In this document: positions 12,316-24,525 of the stretch, piece by piece | Position numbering within the stretch: position 1 is the stretch's first letter | Layout of the letters: every line of letters starts with the position of its first letter | NCBI RefSeq assembly: GCF_964340395.1 | Contig: NC_135552.1 | Coordinates: 1,309,001-1,373,000, forward strand | Source: Glandiceps talaboti | Taxonomy: Eukaryota; Hemichordata; Enteropneusta; Spengelidae | Direction: 5' to 3' | DNA length: 64,000 bases | Translations under genes and position numbers: made by a program | Notes under the pieces: generated by a model | Database searches by the model: none | The model's input: the letters and a program-made list of their open reading frames with translations, nothing else | What the model was told of the DNA's origin: nothing

Positions 12316-14040
12316 CTAGCTCAAACAGTATCACTGAACCAAGGTAATTGTTTGGTAAAACTGCTCCACTACAGTCAGATACTACTACATGAAATTGGTT
12401 GAAATATGCAAAATATAACTTTATTTCAAATAGGTCCATCGAAGATGACAGCCCCCCCCCCCCCCCACAATGGATGTTTTCTGAGAATTGCCACCAGTGA
12501 TGTTAGTGTGATGTACATGTATAAGATTGTATGAAATATACCATCAGTGTTGAAGTTCACTTGCTTTAGTCATTAAATTCACCCTTATCAGTGTGAAAAG
12601 AGGACATTATAAGCTATCAATTCATGATAAACTTCTAGTATATGGAGAGTCTAATAATGTAATCAATCTGTAAACGATGCCAGATAAAATAAAGTACATG
12701 TAGTTCAATGATAAACCTAGTATGTGGTCAGTCTAATGTGATCTTTAACAGTGACTTTGCAATTTTAAGGCCTACATGTATACTTTTGTTTACAATTTGA
12801 AACTTTGATCACAGTGACTGTAGTAGTTTGTTTAATATCTAGCAACCACTATATGTACATTTATTACAGATTGATTACATTATTGGACTGACCACATACT
12901 AGGACTTTATCATTAAATGATTGCCACATGCTCTTTTTAACACTGTTAAGGACGAATTCAATGACCATAGCAGGCATTTGAAGTTATACACTTCCTCGAA
13001 ACAAATTGTAGATGCACTTTTTCTGATTTTCTACAATAACATCTACCACTACTCTGCTCCATTTTAACAAATAAATAACAAATAGTTGCTATCTATTTAT
13101 GTAGTAACAAATACGTTGACTCTAATTCAAAACAATGCAAGGTATTTAATGTATGTTGTGCATAAACTTTTCAGCATCAGAATGAACAATAATGTTTGTC
13201 TACTTATCCTTTACATTACTTCTTTCAGCTAAAGCATAATTGCTACAAAATGGCTAGATTTAAATTTGTATGATGACAAAGCAATAGCATTGCACTTTCA
13301 ACAACATAGTGAGTGAAGAAAAGCAAAACTAGGTTGTTTTTTTCTTTGATCGATTTGTTTATCTTTATGAAGTGTTGTTTATTTTTATGAAGTGTAAATT
13401 TCCTTAAATTACTTTTATCAGTGGAAATATCATTCACATTCTACCGCTGCTACATTACCAAAGGATGTTACTTTGAAATGATGCCATACTGTGATTATGG
13501 TTAATGTAATGTGCTAGTCGATCTTTAGCTAAATCTTGTCTAATACCTGGTTTTCTTGAAATATACAGTTTCAAATTGTATCTGCCAAGAATAACACGTT
13601 CATCTGAAAGAACCTCTTACTCTGTAAATAACAGTATGTTGATGTAATTAACATAGCTACCTTTCATAGGAACCATACTTCATTAGTTTCACCTGAACAA
13701 TATCTATTTCAGAAATGGTTGTAAATATGTCATTCAATAATGTTTTAAAGAGGGTGAAGCAGCAGAGTATGATACGATCCACAATGAATCCAAAATCATG
13801 ATACAAACAAGGCAGTAGACTATTTGAATGTATTCCTACATGTGTATACTTGTATAGCAGAGATATCATTTTCTGCCAGATGTAATAATCTGTTTATACA
13901 TAACACTATGATCAGTAAAGTATATGCTGTGATGGCTTTTTCGTTACACTGCCATCCTTAAACTTTAAGGTGATGATAAATGCGTTAAGGTGCCTAACTA
14001 CAGCAGCCCTAAGGGACCACTAGAAAAAAAGTTCAAATAT
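12316..14040. other. No gene seen
   Basis: AT-rich single-copy-looking DNA with a 15-C run at about 12452-12466. Minus-strand frames of 64-70 aa (13243-13437, 13657-13869) show no recognisable domain. Confidence 0.5.
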
Positions 14041-14089
14041 TAAGCAGGCAAGTGTTGTACATCAAATTCTATTGGGTAAATCATGCTTG

Positions 14090-14650
14090 CATTGATGAGC
14101 TTACACAATGAAAGTAAAAAGAAAAAATAGCGCCAATGGCGTTGTAGCACAACTGTACTTTGCAATGTTACCTTTATGAAATATGTTAGCATCAGCTGTG
14201 GTTCATAGGGATACTTGCATACATTTCTGTTTACTAAATTGCCTACAAGATGATAGTATTTTTTCCCCAAAATGTACTCCCATTTGGCTGTTGCTATGGG
14301 CGTGGTCATGGTTGCAAGGCATATTTGCATGCAGTTTTTGAATGAGTGCTCACTTGCCTAAGAATATCCATTGTTACATATATACTTGTGAAATACAGCA
14401 CCATTGGCTGTTGTTATGGGTTTAGTCATGGTTGCTAGGGTATTTGCATATATTTTTTGAATGTTTACTCAATTGCCCAAAAGATGGTGTTGCTATGGAC
14501 GTGGCCATGGTTGCTAGGGTATTAGCATATATTTTTTGAATGTTTATTCAATTGCTCGCCAGATGATGTTGTTATTTGACCAAAATACTCTGCCATTTGG
14601 TTGTTGCTAAGGGCGTGGTCATGGTTGCTAGGGGCAATTTTGTCAATGTT
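14090..14650 (-). repeat. Interspersed ~115-bp repeat, about 4 units, inverted
   Basis: The same family as at 4.0-4.8 kb but reversed: 'GTTGCTATGGGCGTGGTCAT', 'GGTTGCTAGGGTATTTGCAT', 'TTTTTTGAATGTTTACTCAA'. Orientation is therefore mixed across the window. Confidence 0.88.
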
Positions 14651-14849
14651 TTTGGAGAAAATCTGCAGAATAACACTTTCAGAAACATCTCATCAAATTT
14701 CACACTCAATTATTTAAAGTACTTTTTGAGATAAGAGTTTTTGACTTTAACCCACATACACCTCTGAGAAAATGTTCCCACCATTTTTCAGACCACTCTA
14801 CCATATACTATAATTTCCCTATTAGTCATGGCACAAAGTCCAAAAAGTA

Positions 14850-16350
14850 GCGTTACCTCACATGGTTTGAAGTACAAAATTTGACATCATATTCGGTCAC
14901 AGTAATATCTGGGCCATCAGAAAACTGATGTCTCTTGCGCAAACTCACAGGAGGCAGTTTCCATGGTAATGGTGATACTATTTTGAAAGATGCTAAACAT
15001 TAAAAAACATCACATCTCAGGCTTCAGAAGTGTTACAATCATAATCAAAGTGTGTGTATATATGTTTGGGGGGGGGGGAGACGGACAACTCAATTTGTTG
15101 ATCCAAGGTCAAGGTCACTGTCAGAATTCAAGGTTATCTTACTTTTTCAGTTTTTATCAACAAATCACCGAAACATTACGATAATCACAATTACAGATAG
15201 TGTAATATACTACAAAAACCAGAAACGAGACTTACCATTCTAAATGCCATTAGTAGGTCCTCAGGATCACACATGCCCAATTTGTGGGTTTTATTTCAAC
15301 ACACAGTTCAGCAAAATATGATATATCTTAGAAAATTTGGATTTATTGTGAGTAATGGTGGCCATTAAAAAAAATAAACAAATTTATGTAAATATTCACA
15401 AAAGTTCCATTTCAATAAGTAGGTCCTTGAGACCACTCATGCCCAATTCGGTGTTTTTATTTCATCAAACAGTTCTGCAAAGTGGGCCTTTTCATGAGTG
15501 ATGGTGGCCATTTTGAATTGTCTTGATGTATGCAATGTATGCAAATATTCACGAGGGCTCCCACACTAAAATCAATCAGTAGATCCTAAGGATCATTCAT
15601 GCCAAATTTGGTGCTTTTATCCGGCATGTAACAAAAATGTAGCTAAGCCACCTGACTAATAGACAAGATTCCGATAGAGTTTTAATAATTACAAAAAAAA
15701 TAAGATGACCTTGAATTTTGACAATGACCTTGACCTTGGATCAAAAATATCATGTCATCAGTGAATAGTTTGACCTAAAAAACGCATATATAGACACTTA
15801 CATCGTGTGAATAGCACTTTCTGATGCTGAAATATTCAGTGTATCAACATTTCGATATAATTGTGGATCTTGACATCAGTTGTCTTAGCAACTGTTTTTT
15901 GCTACAAAGCAAATTCATATCTGCTCTTTCATCTTTTTTCTGAAAGATTGCATACATGGCTATGTTCTGACCCATTTTCAACTTTACACGTCATACTTGA
16001 TTGGAGTATACATAAAATATTCAGTGCATGTTTCTATAAAAATCCAAAAAGTGAAGATGACCTTGAATTTTGACTATGACCTTGGCATTGAATCAAACAG
16101 GTTTTGTGTTCATTCAATTGTCTGTCCCTTCGAACATATACACACTTACTTTTAATTATGGTTGTAGTATTTCTGGGGCACAAGATATGACATTTTCAAT
16201 GTTTCAGCATCCTTCAAAATAGTGTCAACGTTACTATGGAAACCGTCTCCTGTGAGTTTGTGCAAGAGAATCCAGAGGGGCAACATCAGTTTTCTGAAGG
16301 CCCAGATATTACTCTAACTAAATATACTGCCAAAGTTTGTACTTCAAGCC
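14850..16350. repeat. Large diverged inverted repeat (~310-330-bp arms) with internal direct repeats
   Basis: The left arm (about 14850-15165) reads 'GTTTGAAGTACAAA...TATCTGGGCC...CAGAAAACTGATG...GGTAATGG...GATGCTAAACATT...CAAGGTCA'. The right arm (about 16025-16350) carries the same segments in reverse complement, in the same order ('TGACCTTG...GTTTCAGCATC...CATCAGTTTTCTG...GGCCCAGATATTAC...TTTGTACTTCAAG'). Between them are three direct copies, about 160 bp apart, of 'AGTAGGTCCT..GG.TCAC.CATGCCCAATT' (15253, 15419, 15580). No transposase is visible. It may be an old non-autonomous element. Confidence 0.7.
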
Positions 16351-16420
16351 GGGCAATTTTTTTCCAAAATTTCAGCTGTGGTGCCCCTAGTATACAGCTT
16401 AGATGACTATGACATTGGAG

Positions 16421-16636
16421 CTAAAAATGGGTTGTTTTTTTTCTAAGAATTTGTACTCTGTTGTAGACATGAAATTTAATGTCTGACCATGTCCTGTTTT
16501 GCAACACAGGATTTTCTTTTTTACATGATTCACAATCCCGCTTTCCAGGCACTCTTAGAAGTCTTATGTCTTTCTCTCTCGAAATGTTGCAGAACCACTT
16601 CATGCTCTTCAGCACGCCATTTCTTTCTATGGGAGC
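16421..16636 (-). pseudogene. Terminal-exon remnant with a W..EE...PGK..CE.C module
   Basis: On the minus strand a pyrimidine-poor but usable acceptor (TTATTTGCAG) precedes a stretch encoding RKKWRAEEHEVVLQHF in one frame and RVPGKRDCESC, then NRTWSDIKFHVYNR, in the next. This order matches, from memory, a short C-terminal module seen in many uncharacterised invertebrate and fish proteins (W..EE...V..HF, then PGK..C, then R.W.D.K..V.NR). The two halves are in different frames, with the shift in the GAGAGAGAAAGACATAAGAC tract around 16560-16570. It is therefore a broken copy or carries a sequence error. No upstream exons were found. A processed or transposon-carried origin is possible. Confidence 0.4.
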
Positions 16637-17053
16637 CTGCAAATAATACAAATAAAATGCAATATATTTAAAGTCATGAAAGTTCTCAATTTCAATTGTG
16701 TATTTTATCCCCAAATATTTCTTGTCAATGTTATGATTTAATTAGTAATTAGGTGTTAGCAAATTTATGGTTAAAAGAATGAGGAGTGGGGGTGGGGGTG
16801 GTACTAGATCTTTCAATTATGGACATTTAAGACTAGCAGAAAATGTCAACCCATCTATACCTACACTTGATCAGTTGGAGTCATGATAGGCAGATTATTA
16901 GTCTGGGTGGCAAGTTTGGAATCTAGCAGTTGTATGGACAAGCCTTGCTGCTACCACTGCTGAATAACTAATGTTCTCAGGCAAAATGAGAACCACAGCC
17001 ATGCCTCAGTTAACCCTGCTGTAGGAAAGTGGTTACAATATGACTATGACAAT

Positions 17054-17296
17054 TTGAGGGCTGGTCACTTCCCGCAAACAGTTAACGACTATTTCAACAC
17101 ACCACCAAATACGTATCACACTCGGAATGCAACGAGAGATAACTTTTACATTCCAAAAGTAAATCTTACTTTGACGCAACACAATTTTCAGTATGCAGCT
17201 GCAAAACATTGGAACTCCTTACCTGAAGAATTGAAAAAAATACAATCCAGGACTACTTTTAAATCTCAGTTAAAACAGTATTTGTTACAAAATTAA
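17054..17296 (+). pseudogene. C-terminal fragment of LINE reverse transcriptase
   Basis: The 80-residue frame contains YHTRNATRDNFYIPKVN, then FQYAAAKHWNSLPEELKKIQ, then FKSQLKQYLL and a stop. In established RT proteins of the CR1/L2/jockey group, the last ~80 residues have this pattern: N.R....Y.IP..., Y.....WN.LP.E.K, F...LK.YLL. The first codon is TTG inside a longer frame, so there is no true start; the fragment is simply 5' truncated. The residual frame is intact to the stop. It has no role in host function that I can infer. Confidence 0.7.
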
Positions 17297-17452
17297 TTCA
17301 GCTTTTTCTACCTTACATTGCATTTAATGCCAGTTGTTATATTTTTTTTTTATGAGAACGCGTTTTATTTTGTTTGTTTTTTGTTTGTTTTTGTTTTAAT
17401 TTCAAATTTGTTTTTGTTTTTGCTTTGATTATTTTGTTTAATCAATTGTAGT

Positions 17453-17500
17453 ATGGGCCACAAATTTGACTAGTTTGTTTCAAACTATTTTTGTGGTCCA
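17453..17500 (+). other. Stem-loop in the LINE 3' UTR
   Basis: GGGCCACAAA pairs with TTTGTGGTCC (one G-T), and TAGTTTG pairs with CAAACTA around a TTT loop, giving a long imperfect hairpin. In the CR1/L2 group, 3' UTR hairpins are recognised by the element's own RT, so this is a plausible template-recognition structure. Confidence 0.55.
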
Positions 17501-17639
17501 GCCATAAACTCTGTATTCATCCATCAGTTTATGTGTAATATTTATTCCACTGTCTTTTTTACTTTCTCTCTTGTTATGTTGATATGATTTTGAGTTTGTG
17601 GCAAATAAAATACTATATTCAACTATATTCAACTACAAC

Positions 17640-18340
17640 AGATTGTATGCTCTTCAAGGAGTTGGGAAAATATCATAGGGCTGTTGTACGATAGAACACA
17701 ATTTTTTGTATACAAACCCACTTTTAAACGTAATTTGCACATGCTTAATTGTAACAACAAACTTACATCCACTCCCCAGAGGACACCAAATGTTAGCTAA
17801 ATTAGATATTGAGTAATTTTGGAGAAGATTGAAATCTAAAAAGTTGATAGACAACAGACAGATGGACATAGGTCAGATATCAACCTAACCCTACAGCTCT
17901 GCTCACTGTTAAAGACAGCAGAACTGATCAAACATTCAAGGAAAAGTAAGTACTTATATGCACTAGTGATAGCAAGCATTGTCAAAGTACTCTATCCTGT
18001 TTTACACCCATCATTTTTTATGGATAACCCTGAAGAATAGAATATCTCAGTTATTATCCAGGCTAACAAATCCTCTAGCTTGCCTTAACTTCTCGGTGGA
18101 AACTATTTAAGCCTTGAAAGCAGCAGTCTTGTGAAACTACCAGAAGGTATATTAGTAGTAATATTTTCACTAAAAATACCTACAAGTATATCCCCAGGTC
18201 TTGTTTCAACTGTCAGCAACTTGTTTATTAAAGTTGTTATTGAGCTTATACATATTCAATAGTAAACTTATTGATATACCTGTTTCTATTAAAATCTGCA
18301 AAAAGGTTACATCTGATACTTTGAACAAAAGGGTTTTCAA
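17640..18340. other. No gene seen
   Basis: AT-rich DNA. A minus-strand 71-aa frame at 17654-17869 is not recognisable. Confidence 0.45.
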
Positions 18341-18344
18341 GGTT

Positions 18345-19215
18345 TTCAGGTCAGACAAGGCCAGGTCAGGTCAGGCAAGGCCAGGCCAGGTCAAAACGGA
18401 TTTTTTTGGATTCCCATTCACATTCGGATCCATCAAAAATTTCATCTTCCCCAAAGACCGAATATTTTTGGGGGATTCATATTCATATTCACATCCAGAT
18501 CAAAGCCAAATTATATCTTCCCTTTCAAATACAGGACACATAAAGACAATATTTGTTTGGATTCACATTAACATTTGGATCCATTGCAAATTTCCACTGC
18601 CCTATCAAATGCACAGGCAAGTTAAAGACTAGTCTAGATTATCCAGATTCTCGTTGTTTGCGGCACTGCCTATGAGACCACCCATATGTCAGTCTGGAGA
18701 AACCACAGTCAAATTTTTTCACGCCAGACGGCACATAGTACATATCTTGGAAGCCTAAAAAATCTGCTAGCCATACTTGATTATAGTAATTATTATATAA
18801 CAGTTGCTTGAGAAGTGATGATCTGTATGGAAAGTATCTAAATCATTCAGCCTGCAATGTTGGATGTGAAGTGTACCCATGATGCACTGCTCCAGCAGGT
18901 ACTTCCTTTGTGAGAAAGTTTAAATGTAGTATCTCCAGACTTTCATTTGGGGAAGTCTCGTAGTAGCATTCCAAGTGATGAGAGGCTGGATAATCGAGAT
19001 TAGCTAATGACCAAATATTTTTGTATACATATTAACACCCGGATCCATGCCAAATTTTACCTTCTCTTTCAAACACAGGCCATGTAAATACCAAATATTT
19101 TGGATTCACATTCATGTTTGAATCCATGGCTAATTTGCACTCCCCTTTCAAATGCAGGTCAGGTAAAACCTGAATATGTTTTTGATTTCATATTCAGATC
19201 CATGGCAAATTTAAT
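18345..19215 (+). repeat. Degenerate 'AGGTCAGG' and 'ATTCACATTCGGATCCAT' repeats
   Basis: A short AGGTCAGGCAAGGCCAGG tract (18345-18395), then dispersed imperfect copies of 'GGATTCACATTCACATTCGG', 'ATCCATGGCAAATTT', 'CCCTTTCAAATGCAGG' up to about 19215, with some unrelated sequence between. The 143-aa frame at 18201-18632 crosses these repeats and is not considered a gene. Confidence 0.6.
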
Positions 19216-19774
19216 CCTATACATGTACACATGATACATGCTGGACATTTGACCTCATTTGCATACAGTCTAGTTCAAACACGTCAAATGATGTGCTATT
19301 CACGACAATGTATCAGAGTGATGACTGTATAATGATCTTGTGAGGGAAGTTGGATCCCAGGATCATGTTGAAATTGATATTCGTTGCTTGTTTTTATGTA
19401 AGATTTGGGCATATGTCAAATTGATTGTTAGACTGGAATTTAAGAAATTAAGAATTTAAGACTTCCTAATAAAGTCAAATATTTGGCCATTGAAGATTGA
19501 TTGAGATAGAGAATTGACTCTTGTCATGGCAGTGTGATTTTTCTTCATGTGTACCAAATTAGACTACTTGTAGACCAGTACCATTGCTCATTTGTATATC
19601 TGTATATCTGTATATTTGTATATCTGTATATCTGTCAAGTGATGAGGTAATTAAATTTTAATGACGCTGTGGTTTCATCAAAATTTGGAATTCTCTCTAC
19701 CGAATTTCAGTAGTGCCAGAGTTTGTAATTGTGACCATTTTATATCTGTTTTAACCTTGGTAATTATACAACAG
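19216..19774. other. No gene seen
   Basis: AT-rich DNA with a small TGTATATC tandem tract at about 19596-19635. Confidence 0.45.
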
Positions 19775-19856
19775 CAGCTTGTGTGAGGAAGTCCTAAATA
19801 AATGGTGTTTTTGACAATTTGTAAAGTATGAAATTCCTGCATCTGTGCTAGAAAAA
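19775..19856 (-). repeat. Inverted fragment of the 165/187-bp satellite
   Basis: GTGTGAGGAAGTCCTAAATA, 'AATGGTGTTTTTGACAATTT' and 'GTAAAGTATGAAATTCCTGC' form the reverse complement of the satellite segment found in direct orientation from 20.1 kb on. It marks an inversion at the left border of the array. Confidence 0.9.
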
Positions 19857-20046
19857 ATTATATCTTCCCTTCAAATACAGGAAGGAAGCACGACAAAGAT
19901 TTTATGAAGCTGTAAACTTCCCTCGTACTTTTGATGACGTAAATACCAACATCTTGATTGTATTCTTTATTTACACATGCTTTGAAATCTTCATAATTTT
20001 CAGCCTGACCTAATTTCTTAATTTTCAAAATTGTTGACCTAATGAT

Positions 20047-22823
20047 ACATGTCCAATACATATTAGAACACCCTTATCAAAATGTTCTGTTGCCATTCTA
20101 GCACAGATGCAGGAATTTCATACTTTACAAATTGTCATCAGGGTAACGATCCTTATAGAAAAAACACCATTTATCGAGGACTTCCTCACACACTCAAAAC
20201 AACACTTTGTTGAGGATATTTCAACTTTACATGATATATGTCCAATACATATTAGAACACCGTTATCAATGTGCTGTTGCCATTCTAGCACAGATGCAGG
20301 AATTTCATATTTACAAATTGTCATCAGGGTAACGATCCTTATAGAAAAAACACCATTTATCGAGGACTTCCTCACACACTCAAAACAACAGTTTGTTGAG
20401 GATTTTCAACTTTACATGATATATGTCCAATACATATTATTAGAACACCCTTATCAAAATGTACTGTTGCCATTCTAGCACAGATGTAAGAATTTCATAT
20501 TTTACAAATTGTCATCAGAAAACATCATTTATCGAGGACTTCCTCACACACTCAAAGCAACAGTTTGTTGAGGATTTTTCAACTTTACATGATATATGTC
20601 CAATACATATTATTAGAACACCCTTTTCAAAATGTCCTGTTGCCATTCTAGCACAGATGCAGGAATTTCATACTTTACAAATTGTCAAAAACACCATTTA
20701 TTTAGGACTTCCTCACACACTCAAAACAATAGTTTATTGAGGGTTTTTGAACTTTACATGATATATGTCCAATACAATTTAGAACACCCACATTAAAATG
20801 TGCTTTTGCCATTCTAGCAGAGCTAGGAATTCCATACTTTACAAATTGTCAAAAACAACATTTATTTAGGACTTCCTCACACACTCAAAACAAAAGTTTG
20901 TTGAGGATTTTTCAACTTTACATGATATATGTCCAATACATATTAGAACACCCTCATCAAAATGTGCTGTTGCCATTCTAGCACAGATGCAGGAAATTCA
21001 TACTTTACAAATTGTTATCAGGGTAATGATCCTTATCGAAAATGCCATTTATTTAGGACTTCCTCGCACACTCAAAACAAGTTTGTTGAGGATTTTTCAA
21101 CTTTACATGATATATGTCCCATACATATTAGAACACCCTTATCAATGTGCTGTTGCTATTCTAGCGTAGATGCAGGAATTTGATACTTTACAAATTGTCA
21201 AAAACAACTTTTATTTAGGACTTCCTCACACACTCAAAACAACAGTTTGTTGAGGATTTTTCAACATTACATGATATATGTCCAATACATATTACTAGAA
21301 CACCCTCATCACAATGCGCTTTTGCCATACTAGCAAAGCTAGGAATTTCATACTTTACAAATTGTCATCAGGGTAACGATCCTTATAGAAAACATCATTT
21401 ATCGAGGACTTCCTCACACACTCAAAACAACAGTTTGTTGAGGATTTTCCAACTTTACATGATATATGTCCAATACATATTAGAACACCCTTATTAATGT
21501 GCTGTTACCATTCTAGCACAGATGCAGGAATTTCATACTTTACAAATTGTCAAAAACAGCATTTATTTAGGACTTCCTCACACACTCAAAACAACATTTT
21601 GTTGAGGATTTTTCAACTTTACATGATATATGTCCAATACATATTAGAACACCCTCATCAAAATTGCCATGCTAGCACAGATGAAGGAATTTCATGCTTT
21701 ACAAATTGTCATCAGGGTAATGGTTCTTATAGAAAATGCCATTTATTTAGGACTTCCTCGCACACTCAAAACAACAGTTTGTTGAGGACTTTCCAACTTT
21801 ACATGATATATGTCCAATACATATTAGAACACCCTTATTAATGTGCTGTTACCATTCTAGCACAGATGCAGGAATTTCATACTGTACAAATTGTCATCAG
21901 GGTAACAAACCTTATAGAAAACACCATTTATTTAGGACTTCCTCACACACTCAAAACAAGTTTGTTGAGGATTTTTTAACTTTACATGATATGTGTCCAA
22001 TACATATTAGAACACCCTTATCAAAATGTGCTGTTGCCATTCTAGCACAGATGCAGGAATATCATATCAATTGTCATCAGGGTAACGATCCTTATAGAAA
22101 AAAACACTATTTATCGAGGACTATCTCACACACTCAAAACAACATTTTGTTGAGGATTTTTCAACTTTACATGATATATGTCCAATACATATTATTAGAA
22201 CACCCTCATTAAAATGTGCTGTTGCCATTCTAGCACAGATGCAGGAATTTCATACTTTACAAATTGTCATCAGGGTAATTCCTTATAAAAAACACCATTT
22301 ATCGAGGACTCCCTCACACACTCAAAACAACACTTTGTTGAGGATTTTTCAACTTTACATGACGATATATGTCCAATAGCTATTAGAACACCCTTTTCAA
22401 AATGTCCTGTTGCCATTCTAGCACAGATGCAGGAATTTCATACTTTACAAATTGTCAAAAACACCATTTATTTAGGACTTCCTCACACACTCAAAACAAC
22501 AGTTTGTTGAGGATTTTTCAACTTTACATGATAATGTCCAATACATATTAGAACACCCTCATCAAAATGTGTTTTTGCCATTCTAGCACAGCTAGGAATT
22601 CCATACTTTACAAATTGTCAAAAACACCATTTATTTAGGACTTCCTCAAACACTCAAAACAACAGTTTGTTGAGGATTTTTCAACTTTACATGATAATGT
22701 CCAATACATATTAGAACACCCTCATCAAAATGTGTTTTTGCCATTCTAGCACAGATGCAGGAATTTCATACTTTACAAATTGCTATCAGGGTAATGATCG
22801 TTATAGAAAAAACACCATTTATC
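20047..22823 (+). repeat. Satellite array, left part (~165/187-bp units)
   Basis: Head-to-tail units: GCACAGATGCAGGAATTTCA, 'TACTTTACAAATTGTCATCA', 'GGGTAACGATCCTTATAG', 'CACCATTTATCGAGGACTTC', 'CTCACACACTCAAAACAACA', 'GTTTGTTGAGGATTTTTCAA', 'CTTTACATGATATATGTCCA', 'ATACATATTAGAACACCC'. Starts at 20101 and 20288 give a period of 187. Short units lack about 22 bp (CATCAGGGTAACGATCCTTA) and a third variant has GGGTAATTCCTTATAA. Long and short units are mixed. Many long frames on both strands result from the repeat, and they shift with each indel. No coding function is proposed. Confidence 0.95.
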
Positions 22824-23471
22824 AAAGAAAACAAGAAAGTGTTATCATCTGTTCAAAGTGACATCAAGAAGACAAAAGAAGAGATGGAAGATAAATTCCA
22901 CCCCATTGACTTAACTCACGTTCATGAAAAACTATCATCGATGACAACTAAATTAAGACAACTTAGAATAAACAAACAAAGATCGAAACTGCAACGTCTT
23001 GTCGAAGACCAACCCGATCGCATACATCCGGGAAAACACAGTAAACCGAATCGACGTTTCAACAAGAAGCAAAGAAACAACAGACACTCAAACAGAAAAA
23101 AGCAAACAACTCCACCCCCACCAGATACGTCAATTGTCACTAATCTGTCATCAAGCCAACTAACCGAGGCTCAAGCTAGTGTTCTCTCGAAAGGTCTTAT
23201 GTTTTGCCCCACACCCAATCATATCAACTTGAATGAACTACAATCAGATATTAGTGAATTTAAACGAAAATGCAGACTTAAATACCTCTATAGAGATAGA
23301 GAGAATCAAAGTAATCCACAAGTGAATGAAGCCGGTCCATTCAAACGCGAAAAATCCCACTACAACCCCCCTCCAAACCAAAACATAACCCTTGAAGCTT
23401 TCCTGAATGCAGTAGAACAAGACATCTTAGAACGAGAAAATTGGAAAAAAAACATACAACAATATAAGTGA
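22824..23471 (+). pseudogene. Penelope-like element N-terminal region (ORF part 1)
   Basis: Codes for a lysine-rich N-terminal region with coiled-coil-like character (IKKTKEEMEDKF, KLSSMTTKLRQL), a basic linker (KPNRRFNKKQRNNRHSNRKK), a proline run, and the conserved block LTEAQASVLSKGLMFCPTPN followed by FKRKCRLKYLY. That block is the usual segment preceding the RT in Penelope-like proteins. The frame is open upstream into the satellite, so its first ATG (22755) and about 23 residues come from satellite DNA. It stops at 23469-23471. The next frame takes over with 'NISEGERTAIKEI', the usual following motif, so a one-base change in the A8 run at about 23445 explains the stop. Confidence 0.85.
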
Positions 23472-24525
23472 AGGAGAGAGGACAGCAATCAAGGAAATTT
23501 CACATCGAGATGATATAACCATCAAAGCAGCAGACAAGGGTGGTGGTATCGTAGTCATGGATACACCATGGTACATAGACCAATGCATGAAACACCTGGA
23601 TAATACAAACTTCTACAAACAACTTGATGAAGACCCAACGGATCTCTACTTAAAACAACTTGAAAGAAAAATTAAAAGATGGGAACAGAAAAAATGGATA
23701 TCACGTGATCTCTCTAACAAGCTGATACCTAAAGAACCGAAGCCAGGACATTTCTACGGACTACCAAAAATCCACAAGGAGAACACACCACTACGGCCAA
23801 TTATCCCACAATGCCAATCTCTTACAACCCCGCTGGCACAATATGTTGACTTTATTCTGCAACCTATCGTACATGACCTACCATCATATATTAAAGACAC
23901 CACTCATCACTTACAAGATATCAAGAATATCACAATGCCTGACACTGCCACTCTAGTCACAATGGATGTCATATCTCTGTATACAAATATTCCCCATGAA
24001 TATGGAATAAAGGCTGTACAAGAAGCATTGGAAGAGAACAATACCACAACTCCACATCCACAACTAGTCACCGAAATGATCGAATTCATTCTGAGCAAAA
24101 ACTACTTCAAATTTAACGACACATTTTATCTACAAATACAAGGAACAGCAATGGGCAGTAAAATGGCCCCATCATATGCCAACATAGCAATGGGAAAATT
24201 GGAAAAGGAAATCATATCTAGCTCTCCACTCAAACCAGAAAAATGGAACAGATTCATCGATGACGTCAGATTCATCTGGTTACACGGTGATCAACAACTC
24301 TCTGACTTCCATACTCACTGCAATTCGATCCATCCTACACTCCAATTCACCATGGAACACAGCACTTCAGAAATTGCATTCCTTGACACAAAGATGTTCA
24401 TAAAGAACAACGAACTCCATACAACCGTATACAGCAAACCCACTGATAAACATTCATATCTTCTGCCATCGTCCTGTCATCCACGCCATGTCTTCAAATC
24501 CATCCCCTATAGTCAAGCTCTATGA
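23455..24525 (+). pseudogene. Penelope-like element reverse transcriptase domain
   Basis: RT motifs in order, numbered from the ATG at 23557: ADKGGGIVVMD just before it (motif preceding the fingers), GLPKIHK at 68-74, LRPII at 79-83, TMDVISLYTNIP at 135-146 (first catalytic Asp, 137), QGTAMGSKMAPSYAN at 195-209, and RFIDDVRFIW at 232-241 (catalytic DD at 235-236; family usually YIDD). It synthesises cDNA primed at a nicked target. The frame ends at TGA 24523-24525, and the same frame continues with YRRICSDNTLYTAE, the usual family continuation. The stop sits where an Arg codon is expected, so a CGA-to-TGA change is likely. All RT motifs are otherwise kept. Confidence 0.92.

Larger units (their letters stand above)
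17030..17640 (+). mobile_element. 3' end of a CR1/L2-like non-LTR retrotransposon
   Basis: Contains the C-terminal RT tail ORF (17054-17296), a T-rich 3' UTR with TTTTTGTTTTTG tracts, a stem-loop at 17453-17500, and a tail of repeated ATATTCAACT near 17615-17635. Strong 5' truncation and a short tandem 3' tail are typical of CR1/L2-group elements. The RT catalytic domain is absent. Confidence 0.7.

Noticed and set aside
20107-22212. Long frames (up to 213 aa elsewhere in the array) with repeated peptides such as HQGNDPYRK and DICPIHI
   Set aside because: They are translations of the satellite. All frames and both strands give long frames, and the frames shift at indels.
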